From the NCBI GenBank assembly GCA_024653225.1, contig JANLGA010000013.1:1-31880 (forward strand): a stretch of DNA of 31,880 nucleotides. The letters run 5' to 3'. Origin of the DNA: Bacillota bacterium. Its GTDB lineage: Bacteria; Bacillota; Sulfobacillia; JABLXB01. A model generated the notes under the pieces. The model did no database searches and had not been told where the DNA came from. It saw nothing but the letters and a program-made list of their open reading frames with translations. The translations under genes were made by a program, and so were the position numbers. Below, piece after piece: positions 23,346 to 31,825 of the stretch. How positions within the stretch are numbered: position 1 is the first letter of the stretch; each line of letters begins with the position of its first letter.

Positions 23346-25226
23346 GTGAGGGGCGGGTTTGACCACCTGCTCATCGAGGAAGTGCGGGCCCGAACCGACA
23401 TCGTCGAGGTCGTATCCCGGTACGTCAACCTCAAGAAGTCGGGCAAGTACTACATGGGGCTGTGTCCTTTTCACCTGGAGAAGACGCCGTCCTTCGCGGT
23501 GTCGCCGGAGAGGCGGATATTTCACTGCTTCGGCTGCCAGGCCGGCGGGGATGTATTCGCGTTCCTGATGAAGAGGGAGAATATGTCCTTCCCGGAGGCC
23601 GTCAAGGAGCTCGCCGAGAGAGCGGGGGTGAAGCTGCCGGAGCCGCGCGAGAGCGCGGAGGATGCGAGGCGCAGGCGGGAAAAGGAAGAGATCCTGCGGG
23701 CGCTCGAGTGGGCGGCCTCGTTCTACGAGCGGATGCTCGAGGAAGAGGAAGGTCACGGCGCCAGGGAGTATATTGAAAGGCGCGGCATAGGGCCGGACCT
23801 GGCGCGCAGATTCAGGCTCGGCTACGCTCCCGACGCCTGGGATGCGCTGCAGGCGGAGGCGCGGTCGGCGGGGATACCCAGGGAAGCGCTCGCCGGTGCG
23901 GGACTTATATGCCCCAGGGAGCAGGGGGGCGGCTTCTACGACCGTTTCAGGCGCCGGATGATGTTCCCAATCTGCGACCACCGTGGCAGGGTGCTCGGAT
24001 TCGGGGGAAGGCTGATCGAGACCGCCACCGGCGGCGACGGCGGGCGGGATGTGTCCGGAAACCCGCCGCCGAAGTATTTGAACTCGCCGGAAACATCGGT
24101 GTACACGAAGGGCCGGGTATGGTACGCACTCCACCTGGCCAAACAAGCGATCCGTGCCCGGGACCAGGCCATAATCGTCGAAGGGTACATGGACGCGATC
24201 ACGTGCCACGGAGCGGGGATCGAGAATGTCATCGCCTCGTGTGGGACGGCGCTCACGCAGGAGCAAGTGCAGGCCGTTGTCCCGTTCGGTTGCGAGGTCG
24301 TGGTGAGTTTCGACTCGGATTCCGCCGGGACCGCGGCCACTTTGAGGAGCCTGGAGCTGCTGAAAGCGGCCGGGTGCCGCGTGAGGGTCGCGCAGGTCCC
24401 GGACGCGAAAGACCCGGACGATTTCGTGAGGACGTATGGGGCGGAAGCGTTCCGGGAGATCATCGGCGGGGCCGAACCGGTCGTGGATTACGTGTTCAGG
24501 AGGGCGACGGAGGAGCTGGGCCGCTCCGACCCGGCCGCGAAAGGAGCCGTGGTCGAGAGGGTCGCCCCTTTCATCTGGAGCATATCCAACGAGGTGGAGC
24601 AGTCGTCGTACGTTTCCCGGATATCCGAGGCCTTGGCGGTTCCGGCGGAGTCGGTGTGGGCGGTGGTGAAAAAGAGAGCGCGCGCGAGTCAGGAGGAGAT
24701 AGAGCGGCATAAAAATGCCCGGCAACTCCATACTATAGGCGGAAAGAAATCTGTAGAAAATCTGGTTCAGGATGGTTTGACGCGTGCGGTATTGAAAGCC
24801 GAGGAAAACCTGGTTCGCATAATGTTCACCGGAATAACGGATGACATGATTCGCACGCTGAAGCCCGAATACTTCTCGGGCTCCGTTTTCGGAAGGCTCG
24901 CGAGGCGGGCGCTCGCCGCGTACGACGGGCACGGACTGCCCTCGATAGACAAGCTGATGGACCGGCTGGAGGACGAGGAGCTGGTGAGAGCCGCCGCTTC
25001 GGTGGCGATGTCCGAGGAGGCGCCGGCGGACAGGGACAGGGTATTCCGCGATTGCGTCTTGTCCCTGAAGAGGAGGCGGCTGGAGTCCCTGACCGAGATG
25101 ATGAGGGATGGCGGCGCACTGGACGGGCGGGAACGCACCGAGCTGATGAGAGAGATTCAGAGCCTGGCGAGCGAGGTCAAGGGTTCGGCCCAGCGGGCGA
25201 CGCGCATCGCCGCGGAGGTAGAGTAG
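23346..25226 (+). CDS. dnaG: DNA primase
   Basis: A 626-residue DnaG that synthesises RNA primers at the replication fork. The N-terminal zinc finger has Cys40-x2-His43 and Cys61-x2-Cys64 (CPFH...CFGC). The catalytic core contains GRVLGFGGR and the Toprim residues Glu279 in IIVEGYMDA and Asp323/Asp325 in SFDSDSAG. The C-terminal third is the DnaB-helicase-binding region, variable in all bacteria. GTG 23346 is chosen because GAGGGTGA precedes it by 8 bases and the product then begins FDHLLIEEVRARTDIVEVV as in the family; GTG 23334 and a start at 23310 are less likely, the latter overlapping the terminator's downstream side. Its stop directly touches the rpoD start. Confidence 0.97.
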   Translation: MRGGFDHLLIEEVRARTDIVEVVSRYVNLKKSGKYYMGLCPFHLEKTPSFAVSPERRIFHCFGCQAGGDVFAFLMKRENMSFPEAVKELAERAGVKLPEPRESAEDARRRREKEEILRALEWAASFYERMLEEEEGHGAREYIERRGIGPDLARRFRLGYAPDAWDALQAEARSAGIPREALAGAGLICPREQGGGFYDRFRRRMMFPICDHRGRVLGFGGRLIETATGGDGGRDVSGNPPPKYLNSPETSVYTKGRVWYALHLAKQAIRARDQAIIVEGYMDAITCHGAGIENVIASCGTALTQEQVQAVVPFGCEVVVSFDSDSAGTAATLRSLELLKAAGCRVRVAQVPDAKDPDDFVRTYGAEAFREIIGGAEPVVDYVFRRATEELGRSDPAAKGAVVERVAPFIWSISNEVEQSSYVSRISEALAVPAESVWAVVKKRARASQEEIERHKNARQLHTIGGKKSVENLVQDGLTRAVLKAEENLVRIMFTGITDDMIRTLKPEYFSGSVFGRLARRALAAYDGHGLPSIDKLMDRLEDEELVRAAASVAMSEEAPADRDRVFRDCVLSLKRRRLESLTEMMRDGGALDGRERTELMREIQSLASEVKGSAQRATRIAAEVE

Positions 25227-26333
25227 TTGGGTAAGAGAGAGTTGACTATCGAAGGGGTACAGGACCTGATAAAACTCGGCAAGGAGCGGGGAACCCTCAC
25301 TTACGCGGAGGTGATGGATTCGCTCCAGGGAGTTGAGCTGACGCCCGAGCAGATAGACGAGGTGTACGAGGTGCTTTCCGACCTCGGGATAGAAGTGGTT
25401 GACTCGTCCAAGGAGATGGAATCGCTCGAGTCGGAGTCCCCCGACCCCCATGGGGAAGGGGAGGTGGAACCCGAGGAAGCCGAGATCCAGGTGCCCGAAG
25501 GGATCGCCATAGACGACCCCGTCAGGATGTACCTGAAGGAGATCGGTCGCGTTCCGCTGCTCACAGCGGAGAACGAGATCGAGCTCGCGCAGAGGATGGA
25601 ACAGGGGGACGAGGAGGCGAAGAGGAAGCTCATAGAGGCCAACCTGCGCCTCGTCGTAAGCATCGCCAAAAAATACGTCGGCAGGGGGATGCTGTTTCTC
25701 GACCTGATCCAGGAGGGGAATCTCGGCCTCATCAAGGCGGTCGAGAAGTTCGACTACCGGAAGGGGTACAAGTTCAGTACGTACGCGACGTGGTGGATAA
25801 GGCAGGCGATCACGCGGGCGATAGCCGACCAAGCGCGAACCATACGGATCCCCGTGCACATGGTGGAAACGATAAACAAGCTGATCCGAGTGTCCAGGCA
25901 GCTCCTGCAGGAACTGGGGCGCGAGCCGCTGCCGGAGGAAATAGCCGAGGAGATGCAGGTCCCGGTAGAGCGCGTGCGGGAGATCATGAAAATCGCGCAG
26001 GAACCAGTGTCTTTGGAGACTCCCATCGGGGAAGAAGAGGACAGCCATCTCGGGGACTTCATCGAAGACGACGATGTGCCCGCCCCGGCGGACGCGGCGT
26101 CCTTCCAGCTGTTGAAGGAGCAGCTCGAAGAGGTGCTGGACACGCTGACCGAGAGAGAACAGCGTGTCCTGCGACTGAGGTTCGGATTGGACGACGGGAG
26201 GGCGAGGACCCTCGAAGAGGTCGGCCAGGTATTCGGCGTCACCCGCGAGCGCATAAGGCAGATCGAAGCGAAAGCGCTCCGCAAGCTGCGCCACCCGTCC
26301 AGGAGCAAGAAGCTCAAGGATTTCCTCGAGTAA
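25227..26333 (+). CDS. rpoD: Primary sigma factor SigA/RpoD
   Basis: A 368-residue housekeeping sigma factor, nearly the length of B. subtilis SigA (371). A short region 1.1 (residues 5-55) precedes an acidic linker (60-90). Region 1.2 starts at DPVRMYLKEIGRVPLL (97-112). Region 2 has NLRLVVSIAKKYVGRGM, DLIQEGNLGLIKAVEKFDYRKG and YATWWIRQAITRAIADQ (186-202) for -10 recognition. Region 3 is RIPVHMVE onward; region 4.2 is TLEEVGQVFGVTRERIRQIEAKALRKLRHP (328-357) for -35 recognition. TTG 25227 follows immediately on the dnaG stop, with GGAGG 8 bases before it, so dnaG and rpoD are tightly coupled. Confidence 0.98.
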   Translation: MGKRELTIEGVQDLIKLGKERGTLTYAEVMDSLQGVELTPEQIDEVYEVLSDLGIEVVDSSKEMESLESESPDPHGEGEVEPEEAEIQVPEGIAIDDPVRMYLKEIGRVPLLTAENEIELAQRMEQGDEEAKRKLIEANLRLVVSIAKKYVGRGMLFLDLIQEGNLGLIKAVEKFDYRKGYKFSTYATWWIRQAITRAIADQARTIRIPVHMVETINKLIRVSRQLLQELGREPLPEEIAEEMQVPVERVREIMKIAQEPVSLETPIGEEEDSHLGDFIEDDDVPAPADAASFQLLKEQLEEVLDTLTEREQRVLRLRFGLDDGRARTLEEVGQVFGVTRERIRQIEAKALRKLRHPSRSKKLKDFLE

Positions 26334-26443
26334 CGGTTGGCCCTCTCAAGTCCCCCCGACCCGAGGGACAGACGTCCCGGAGGATTCTGGGTACCGGCCT
26401 AGAAGCTAATGGAACATTACCCGGCACCTCCGAGGAGATACGC

Positions 26444-28399
26444 ATGCGGGAGCGCACGGACGAGAGAACCGCCCTGTGGCGCGAGTACCTCGGCACTCGC
26501 GACCAGGTTGCCAGGAGCAAGCTCATCGGTGACAGCGCGGGCGTGCTCAAGTGGGCCGTCGAACGAGTCGCGCTGGACTTACCCCCGGGGATAGATAAGG
26601 ACGCACTGCTCGACCTCGCCATACAAGAGATGTTCAAGGTGCTCGACGGGCCCGTCCCTCGCCGCTCGATCCAATTCGACTCTTACCTGGCATCGAGGGT
26701 GAGGAAGGCCGTGCTGGACGGGCTTCGCCGTTCCCTCGGTTCGGACGCCTCCATATTCCGCGTCGTGGGCCCCCTCCTGTACAGGTGCGCGGTGTCATTT
26801 CGCGAGAGCGGCTCGCTGCCGGGACCGGCAGTCATACTCGGGAAGGAGCCGTCCTCCGCGGCCGAGGAGGAGCGACTGCTCGCCGAGGCCGCCGTCGCCG
26901 TCCTATTGCTGACGTCGAACCTGCTGACGGAGGAGGGCGCCGACGACGAAGGGTTCGCCGGCGCGCTGGCCGCTGCGATAGACAGGCTCCCCGCGCCCGA
27001 GCGTACGCTGATCGCCCTTTACCATTACGAAGAACTGACGATCTCCGAGATATCCCGGGTGCTGAAACGGTCGAGGCGTGCGGTGTCGGCGCTCTTCACG
27101 CTCGCCTCGGTGCACGTGCTGGGGCAGGTAATGCGGGCGGCGGTGGCCATCTCCCGTGACAAGATGGAGGCCGAGCTTCGTGTCTATCCCTGGGCCGACG
27201 GACCGAGGAAGGGAGCCCTCCCCGACAGGAGGATAGTGGATTCGGCGCTGCGAAGCGCGGGGGTCATTCACGGAGTTGACGGCGAAGCCGTCCAACGTTC
27301 GCTGGTTTCGCGGCCCGGCGAACCACACATCGTGGCGCGGGGGACGCCCGCTAAAGATGGGGAGGATGGCAGGCTGATTCGCCTCTTCGAGGCGGACGAG
27401 ATGGGCGACGTGGCGGACGCCCCTGCGGACCGAGATCCATCTTCGTGGCCCGGGGGTTGGGTAAAGGGACGCGTCCGCGCCGGGGAAAGGCTGCTCCGGG
27501 TCGTGCCCCCGACGGCGGGTGTGGCGGGTATGGACGTGACGGGCGCCGCGGTTCCGGCCGTCGCCGGGGCGGCACCGAGCCTGTTCTTGGGGGAGAACGT
27601 CGAGTGCAGCGCCGACGGGTCCGAGATACGCGCGCGGTCGGACGGCCAGGCGTGGTTCGACGGGGAATTCGTGGAGGTGGTTCCGGTACTCGAGCTGCCC
27701 GAGGTGCCCGAGGGACACACGGAGCGCTTCGACGGCACGGTGGTGGTGGCCGGGGTCATACGCGGGGGTTCGAGGGTTTTCGCGGGGTGGGACGTCGTCG
27801 CGGAGAGGATCGAGGGTGCCGCGGTCACCGCCGGCGGTGACGTGACGATCCGGGGGGGCATCGTCGGCTGCGACCATCACGGGGTCAGGGCCGGGGGCAA
27901 TGTCGCGTCCCGTTTTGTCGAGGCGTCGCGCGTCCGGGTCGGCGGGCGACTCCGCGTCAACGAGTACATAGTGCATTCGACCGTGGAGGCGTCCGCGGGC
28001 ATCGAGGCCGCGAGCTGCTGGGTTTGCGGCGGGCAGATCGCCTCCGGGACCCACGTTTCCGTCGGACTGGCCGGCGGAGAGCTCGGTACACGCACGGTGA
28101 TCGCCGCGGGGGAGCGGCGCCTGGTCCACGAGACGATGATAGCCCTCACGAGAGTGCTGGGCGACGAGAGGACTCCCAGCGGGGGGCTCCTCGAGCGTTT
28201 CAGCAGGCGGATGGTGGCCTCGCTGGGCACGCAGCCCGCGGCCGAGGAATCGCGGGTGAACGCCGAATCGGGCGTCAGGGCGGGCGTCACGCTCAGCGTG
28301 GCCGGGAGGGTCAAGTTCGTCGCCGAGGACGTCGGCCCGGGCACCGCCGCCCTCGACACGGACGGTTCGGTAGTCTGGCGCAGCCTACGGGTACACTAG
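26444..28399 (+). CDS. Fusion of a FliA/WhiG-like sigma factor with a FapA/DUF342 protein
   Basis: A 651-residue protein with an unusual two-part build. Residues about 25-97 resemble sigma-70 region 2: LLDLAIQEMFKVLDGPVPRRSIQFDSYLASRVRKAVLDGLRRS aligns by eye with the FliA pattern of D-L-x-Q-x-G...F-x-Y-A-x-x-R-I-R-G-A-x-x-D. Residues 181-225 (RLPAPERTLIALYHYEELTISEISRVLKRS and on) match region 4 with its helix-turn-helix. Region 3 is poorly kept. From about 243 the sequence is FapA-like: DGPRKGALPDRRIVDSALRSAGVIHGVDGEAV, ARGTPAKDGEDGR, VRAGERLLRVVPPTAGVAGMDVTG, then beta-helix repeats such as GGDVTIRGGIVG. ATG 26444 has GAGGAG 6 bases upstream. It follows rpoD after 110 bases holding only a GGGAC-AGAC-GTCCC hairpin (26365-26378). 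FapA genes often sit near flagellar sigma factors; no flagellar genes are here. Confidence 0.8.
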   Translation: MRERTDERTALWREYLGTRDQVARSKLIGDSAGVLKWAVERVALDLPPGIDKDALLDLAIQEMFKVLDGPVPRRSIQFDSYLASRVRKAVLDGLRRSLGSDASIFRVVGPLLYRCAVSFRESGSLPGPAVILGKEPSSAAEEERLLAEAAVAVLLLTSNLLTEEGADDEGFAGALAAAIDRLPAPERTLIALYHYEELTISEISRVLKRSRRAVSALFTLASVHVLGQVMRAAVAISRDKMEAELRVYPWADGPRKGALPDRRIVDSALRSAGVIHGVDGEAVQRSLVSRPGEPHIVARGTPAKDGEDGRLIRLFEADEMGDVADAPADRDPSSWPGGWVKGRVRAGERLLRVVPPTAGVAGMDVTGAAVPAVAGAAPSLFLGENVECSADGSEIRARSDGQAWFDGEFVEVVPVLELPEVPEGHTERFDGTVVVAGVIRGGSRVFAGWDVVAERIEGAAVTAGGDVTIRGGIVGCDHHGVRAGGNVASRFVEASRVRVGGRLRVNEYIVHSTVEASAGIEAASCWVCGGQIASGTHVSVGLAGGELGTRTVIAAGERRLVHETMIALTRVLGDERTPSGGLLERFSRRMVASLGTQPAAEESRVNAESGVRAGVTLSVAGRVKFVAEDVGPGTAALDTDGSVVWRSLRVH

Positions 28400-28418
28400 G
28401 ACGCCGCAACGGAGACAG

Positions 28419-29237
28419 TCACACCTGACGCTCGGCGATCTCGCCCGGACCCTCCGCACACTGGCAAGGGCCCACGGGCCTCCCGACGACCGCGACGTAC
28501 ACTGCGGATTCAAGCAGGCCGTCCACCCCCAGTAACCCGTTGACCTCGTCGTCGAGGAAGCCGCCCACAGTCGCGCAGCCGAGTCCAAGGGCGGTGGACT
28601 CCAGGTACAGGTTCTGAGCGAGGTGCCCCGCGTCGAGAAGGACGTACCTGTACCCCCTCTCGCCGTACTTGACCTTGGTCCGCCCGAACATGGCGGTCAT
28701 CACGAAGACCACCGAGGATTTCCGCACCATTTCCTGCCTGTGGGTGTACTCGTAGAGGTCCTCGGAGAAAGAGCCCGAGCGGAGGTGTTCGAGGGCGTGG
28801 CCCTCCACCTCGTAATGGTAAACACCTTGCTCGATACCAGATACGGCGGCGACGAAGGGGTACACTTCGATGGGATAGAGCGCGCCGGCGGAGGGGGAGG
28901 CCCTCAGCGGTATAAGTGAGTCCCCCGATTGCAGGCTGCCGGTGATGCCGTTGCTGAAGTATAGCAGCCTGGCGAGTTCGTCCAAAGAGATGGGGTCCCC
29001 CGAGAAATCCCTGATCGAACGGCGTCTCCGTGCGGTCTCCTCGAAACCCGGGGACGGGCCCGGGACGGGCTTTTCGAGACGAATGGCGTTCCGGTGCGGG
29101 TACTTCTTGAACGCGCGGTGCCACGGCCCCCGTTCCCGGGGGACGTTTCCCAACAGTGGAAGGACCATCGCCCGTTCCTTGGTGTTTTCGTGATAGATCT
29201 CGGAGATCGAGAACAGGTCCTCTTCGGGCAAGCCCAT
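28419..29237 (-). CDS. SagB-type dehydrogenase (TOMM azoline oxidase)
   Basis: A 272-residue FMN-dependent nitroreductase-fold enzyme of the SagB/McbC type, which in TOMM pathways oxidises thiazolines and oxazolines to thiazoles and oxazoles. Diagnostic: FEETARRRRSIRDFSGDPISLDELARLLYFSNGITG (residues 65-100), RASPSAGALYPIEVY (112-126), and the late block LLDAGHLAQNLYLESTALGLGCATVGGFLDDEVNGLLGVDG (200-240). The start is the ATG whose first base is 29237, with GAGGGGG 6 bases upstream; the frame continues further but without family similarity. It is last in the operon, 11 bases after ycaO, and ends convergent with the sigma-FapA gene, 19 bases away. Oxidising role is by family; product unknown. 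Confidence 0.9.
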   Translation of the reverse strand: MGLPEEDLFSISEIYHENTKERAMVLPLLGNVPRERGPWHRAFKKYPHRNAIRLEKPVPGPSPGFEETARRRRSIRDFSGDPISLDELARLLYFSNGITGSLQSGDSLIPLRASPSAGALYPIEVYPFVAAVSGIEQGVYHYEVEGHALEHLRSGSFSEDLYEYTHRQEMVRKSSVVFVMTAMFGRTKVKYGERGYRYVLLDAGHLAQNLYLESTALGLGCATVGGFLDDEVNGLLGVDGLLESAVYVAVVGRPVGPCQCAEGPGEIAERQV

Positions 29238-29248
29238 GTGTATCCCCC

Positions 29249-30628
29249 TCACGGGAAAGGGTGCGGGATGGGGTTCAGATTGTTCTCGGAGGCGACGCGG
29301 TCCGCGAACCCCATCTTGACCGGCGCCTCGTACAGTCGAGTGCCGCCCAGGTACCTCCAGTTGAAGTCCATGTCCAGCGGCTGCAACCCGGGTATCAGCA
29401 CGCGGACCACGTGGAAGCCGACCTCCGCCACGTCGGGAGTCGTGATGTCCACGGCGATCGTCTCGAATCCGTTCGACGAGAGCAGGGCCACGCATTTGGC
29501 GATCTCGTCCGCGGTTCCCCCCGTCGGCGGCGCCTCCAGGGACCCGATGTCGCCCGCCGACGGCGCCCCGGTCAGGAAGTCGAGATACCCGGCCATGTCG
29601 CCGTCGCAGAAGAGGCGGACGTGATCCTCACCCTTCTTCACGTCGGTGAATCCCGGCTCGGGCTTGTAGTCCGGGCGGTCGCGCATCAGCTTCTTGCCCC
29701 ACAGCCTGGTCTGCGCGGTTTCTTCCAGGGAACGCAGGACCGCGTGCTCCACGTCGAAGTCCGCCCTCGCCGCGATCACAGAGGCAGGGCCCGCGCCGGA
29801 CCAATCCAGCGAGAGGGTAATCACAACCGGAATGCCCAGGTCGGTGACTGCCAGGTTCACACAGATCTCGAGGCCCACTTCACGGAATCGCCGGGCCACT
29901 TCCACAAGCTCCCGGTTCCGGGCGCCGCCGATCTCCAGCCTCGGCGCGGGGATCCTGTTCAGCCACGTTATCGAGAACGCATCCCGTTCGACGACCTCGT
30001 AGATGCCGCGAAGGACGGCCTCATCCCGCGAGCTCCCGCATGCCAGGCCCGTCGAGATGGGTACGGTGACCGCCTCGCTCTTCGCCCTGAACCTGTAGGG
30101 AACGTAGACGAAACACGCCGGGACGTAAACCTCGAGGCCGCGCGTCAGCGACCGACCCTTTACCCACCTGAACACCGTATCCTTGCGCGGCCTGGACATC
30201 GGGAAGTCCTCGCGGCGGTATTGGGCGTCCGAAAACAGCACGAACCGCCAAGGAGGAACCCCGCGGTCGCCAATCTCCTCGGGCGTCGCCTCGATTCCCG
30301 CGTCGGGGTCGTACATCCCGGCGCAGTACCTCTCGACGGCCTCCCCGATCGCACATACGACGGCCCGGTGCCTCGTGAGAGCGGCCCCGCCGTTGTGCCG
30401 GTAACACTGGATCGCGTGGTAACGCGACGTGTCGGTCAGCGGTGCGGCGACATGAAACAGCCTCGGGTCGTTCGTTTCGAGCGGCAGGTCGTGAAGTCCC
30501 TGGATGATCCCGGTCCTCGGGTCAACGAGGCGCATGCCCCTCTCGATTACCTTGTCCAGCCGCAACTCGTCCGGCCGGTCGGCGGCGTGCGCCGCGTGAG
30601 CCCGACCCCGAGAGTCCGCAGCGACCAT
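29249..30628 (-). CDS. YcaO-domain cyclodehydratase (TOMM D protein)
   Basis: A 459-residue YcaO enzyme, which uses ATP to activate peptide amides so that Cys, Ser or Thr side chains close into azoline rings. ATP/Mg motifs are visible at VCAIGEAVERYCAG (residues 91-104), RDEAVLRGIYEVVERDAF (201-218) and VLRSLEETAQTRL (297-309). The C-terminus ends NPIPHPFP (452-459), the proline-rich PxPxP tail that marks azoline-forming YcaO proteins and separates them from other family members. I chose the ATG with first base 30628; ATG 30637 and GTG 30640 are alternatives. It begins 14 bases after the ThiF-like gene and 11 bases before sagB. The substrate peptide is not in the window. Confidence 0.92.
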   Translation of the reverse strand: MVAADSRGRAHAAHAADRPDELRLDKVIERGMRLVDPRTGIIQGLHDLPLETNDPRLFHVAAPLTDTSRYHAIQCYRHNGGAALTRHRAVVCAIGEAVERYCAGMYDPDAGIEATPEEIGDRGVPPWRFVLFSDAQYRREDFPMSRPRKDTVFRWVKGRSLTRGLEVYVPACFVYVPYRFRAKSEAVTVPISTGLACGSSRDEAVLRGIYEVVERDAFSITWLNRIPAPRLEIGGARNRELVEVARRFREVGLEICVNLAVTDLGIPVVITLSLDWSGAGPASVIAARADFDVEHAVLRSLEETAQTRLWGKKLMRDRPDYKPEPGFTDVKKGEDHVRLFCDGDMAGYLDFLTGAPSAGDIGSLEAPPTGGTADEIAKCVALLSSNGFETIAVDITTPDVAEVGFHVVRVLIPGLQPLDMDFNWRYLGGTRLYEAPVKMGFADRVASENNLNPIPHPFP

Positions 30629-30642
30629 GGGCGTCATCACCC

Positions 30643-31755
30643 CTACAGCGACCACTGCGCCCGGGCGGGGCTGTCGGCCGTGAATCCGCACGACGGACAC
30701 CGCGGCAACTTGAGCACGGTGTGAGCCCGCGCCTCGAACGTGTCCACGCTGAACACCCACATCTTCCCGCAGGTGACGGGGTACGAGAATCCGGTGAGCA
30801 GCTTCAGGACCTCGAGGGCGGCCAGGTTGCCGACGAACCCGGCCGCCGCCGGCGAGCACCCGTAGTCGGGCCGAGCGCATCCCGACGAGAGGGACTCTTC
30901 GAACGCGAGATTCTCCTCGTAGTACGGCCAATTCCCCTTGAGCCTGGATTCGTAGCAGGTGTAGCAGGCAGTCTCGAACGGCAGCACGCACGGACCGAGG
31001 TATGCCTCGAATCCCTCAAGGCTCGCCCTCAGCCACCGGACGCGCTCGCGGAGCGCGGCTTCGTTCACTTCCCTGTAAACCGTGACGGCCGGCGAGTCCT
31101 GGCACACGAGCACGACGTCTTGACCCCGGACGATCTCACGGACGCCTCCTTCCGCCGGGTCGGAGAGCGGGATAGACTCGAACCGAACGCTCACGCGCAG
31201 TGAACCGAGTCGTTCCCGTACCGCATCGGTCCTCGTCCTGCCCACGTCCTCCGGCAAGTAGAGCCCTCCGCACCCCGGCAGCGAATCGTCAACGGCGGCG
31301 TCGTCAACGCCGGAAATCACGCCCACGCCCGCACGCGCCAGCGCCGCCACGGCGTGGGACCCCACCCGCCCGAGGCCGACCACGGCCACGCGGGACTGGC
31401 GGACGACCTCTTGGACGAGCCGTCCGTTGCGCCCGGCGGCGGAGAAGAACCTCTCCTGGGCGGATTCGGCGCCGGGGGCCTCGGCGGCGTCTTCGACGAT
31501 CCCCTTGTCGAAGAGCCTCCGCAGGGCGCGAATGACCTCCTCCCTCGGGATCTCGGGGAAAGACCCGATGATGTCCTCGACCTCGCGGGTTCCGTCCATG
31601 AGGCCAATCATCCTGGACACGGCCTTAACCGAGGTCCCGCTCAGTACGACGGTCTTTCGAGGGCTCCGCAGCTGGAGCCGATCCTCCGCCATCGGGACGA
31701 CGGCGAAATACCCCGGTATCCTGGGCTTCAGGGGCAATCCATCCGGGCCGGTCAC
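30643..31755 (-). CDS. TOMM leader-peptide-binding ThiF/E1-like protein (cyclodehydratase C component)
   Basis: A 370-residue protein of the TOMM precursor leader-binding / E1-like family. Residues about 8-90 (KPRIPGYFAVVPMAEDRLQLRS, then VLSGTSVKAVSRMIGLMDGT, then a winged-helix-like REEVIRALRRLFDKGIVED) look like the RiPP recognition element that binds the precursor leader. A ThiF-type Rossmann core follows with VAVVGLGRVGSHAVAALARAG (GxGxxG at 127-132) and CGGLYLPEDVGRTRTDAV. Structural zinc is suggested by Cys264-x2-Cys267 and Cys353-x2-Cys356. It pairs with the YcaO downstream to form a split cyclodehydratase. GTG 31755 is chosen because GGAGGGG lies 5 bases before; GTG 31761 would leave no spacing. 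It is the first visible gene of the operon. Confidence 0.85.
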   Translation of the reverse strand: MTGPDGLPLKPRIPGYFAVVPMAEDRLQLRSPRKTVVLSGTSVKAVSRMIGLMDGTREVEDIIGSFPEIPREEVIRALRRLFDKGIVEDAAEAPGAESAQERFFSAAGRNGRLVQEVVRQSRVAVVGLGRVGSHAVAALARAGVGVISGVDDAAVDDSLPGCGGLYLPEDVGRTRTDAVRERLGSLRVSVRFESIPLSDPAEGGVREIVRGQDVVLVCQDSPAVTVYREVNEAALRERVRWLRASLEGFEAYLGPCVLPFETACYTCYESRLKGNWPYYEENLAFEESLSSGCARPDYGCSPAAAGFVGNLAALEVLKLLTGFSYPVTCGKMWVFSVDTFEARAHTVLKLPRCPSCGFTADSPARAQWSL

Positions 31756-31776
31756 GCGCACCCCTCCATCCTGTCG

Positions 31777-31806
31777 GGCCGAGGGAGGAAGGCGCCTCCC
31801 TCGGCC
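31777..31806. repeat. 12-bp perfect inverted repeat before the TOMM operon
   Basis: GGCCGAGGGAGG (31777-31788) is perfectly complementary to CCTCCCTCGGCC (31795-31806), with a 6-base loop. There is no T-run on either strand. It lies about 10 bases upstream of the ribosome-binding site of the minus-strand ThiF-like gene, so it could be a leader hairpin or an operator of that operon. The symmetry is certain; the role is not. Confidence 0.7.
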
Positions 31807-31825
31807 GAGCTGTCGCGGCGGCGAA

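Noticed and set aside
23292..26294. 1000-codon open frame on the minus strand opposite dnaG and rpoD
   Set aside because: It lies entirely opposite two well-matched genes, has a His/Arg/Pro-rich translation typical of GC-rich antisense frames, and shows no family motif.
25790..26443. 5' extension of the sigma-FapA protein into rpoD
   Set aside because: The added residues come from rpoD in a second frame and are low-complexity; ATG 26444 has GAGGAG at 6 bases.
29156..30724. 522-codon open frame on the plus strand opposite ycaO
   Set aside because: The minus strand here encodes a protein with clear YcaO motifs and the PxPxP end; the plus frame is Arg/Val/Pro-rich without recognisable domains.
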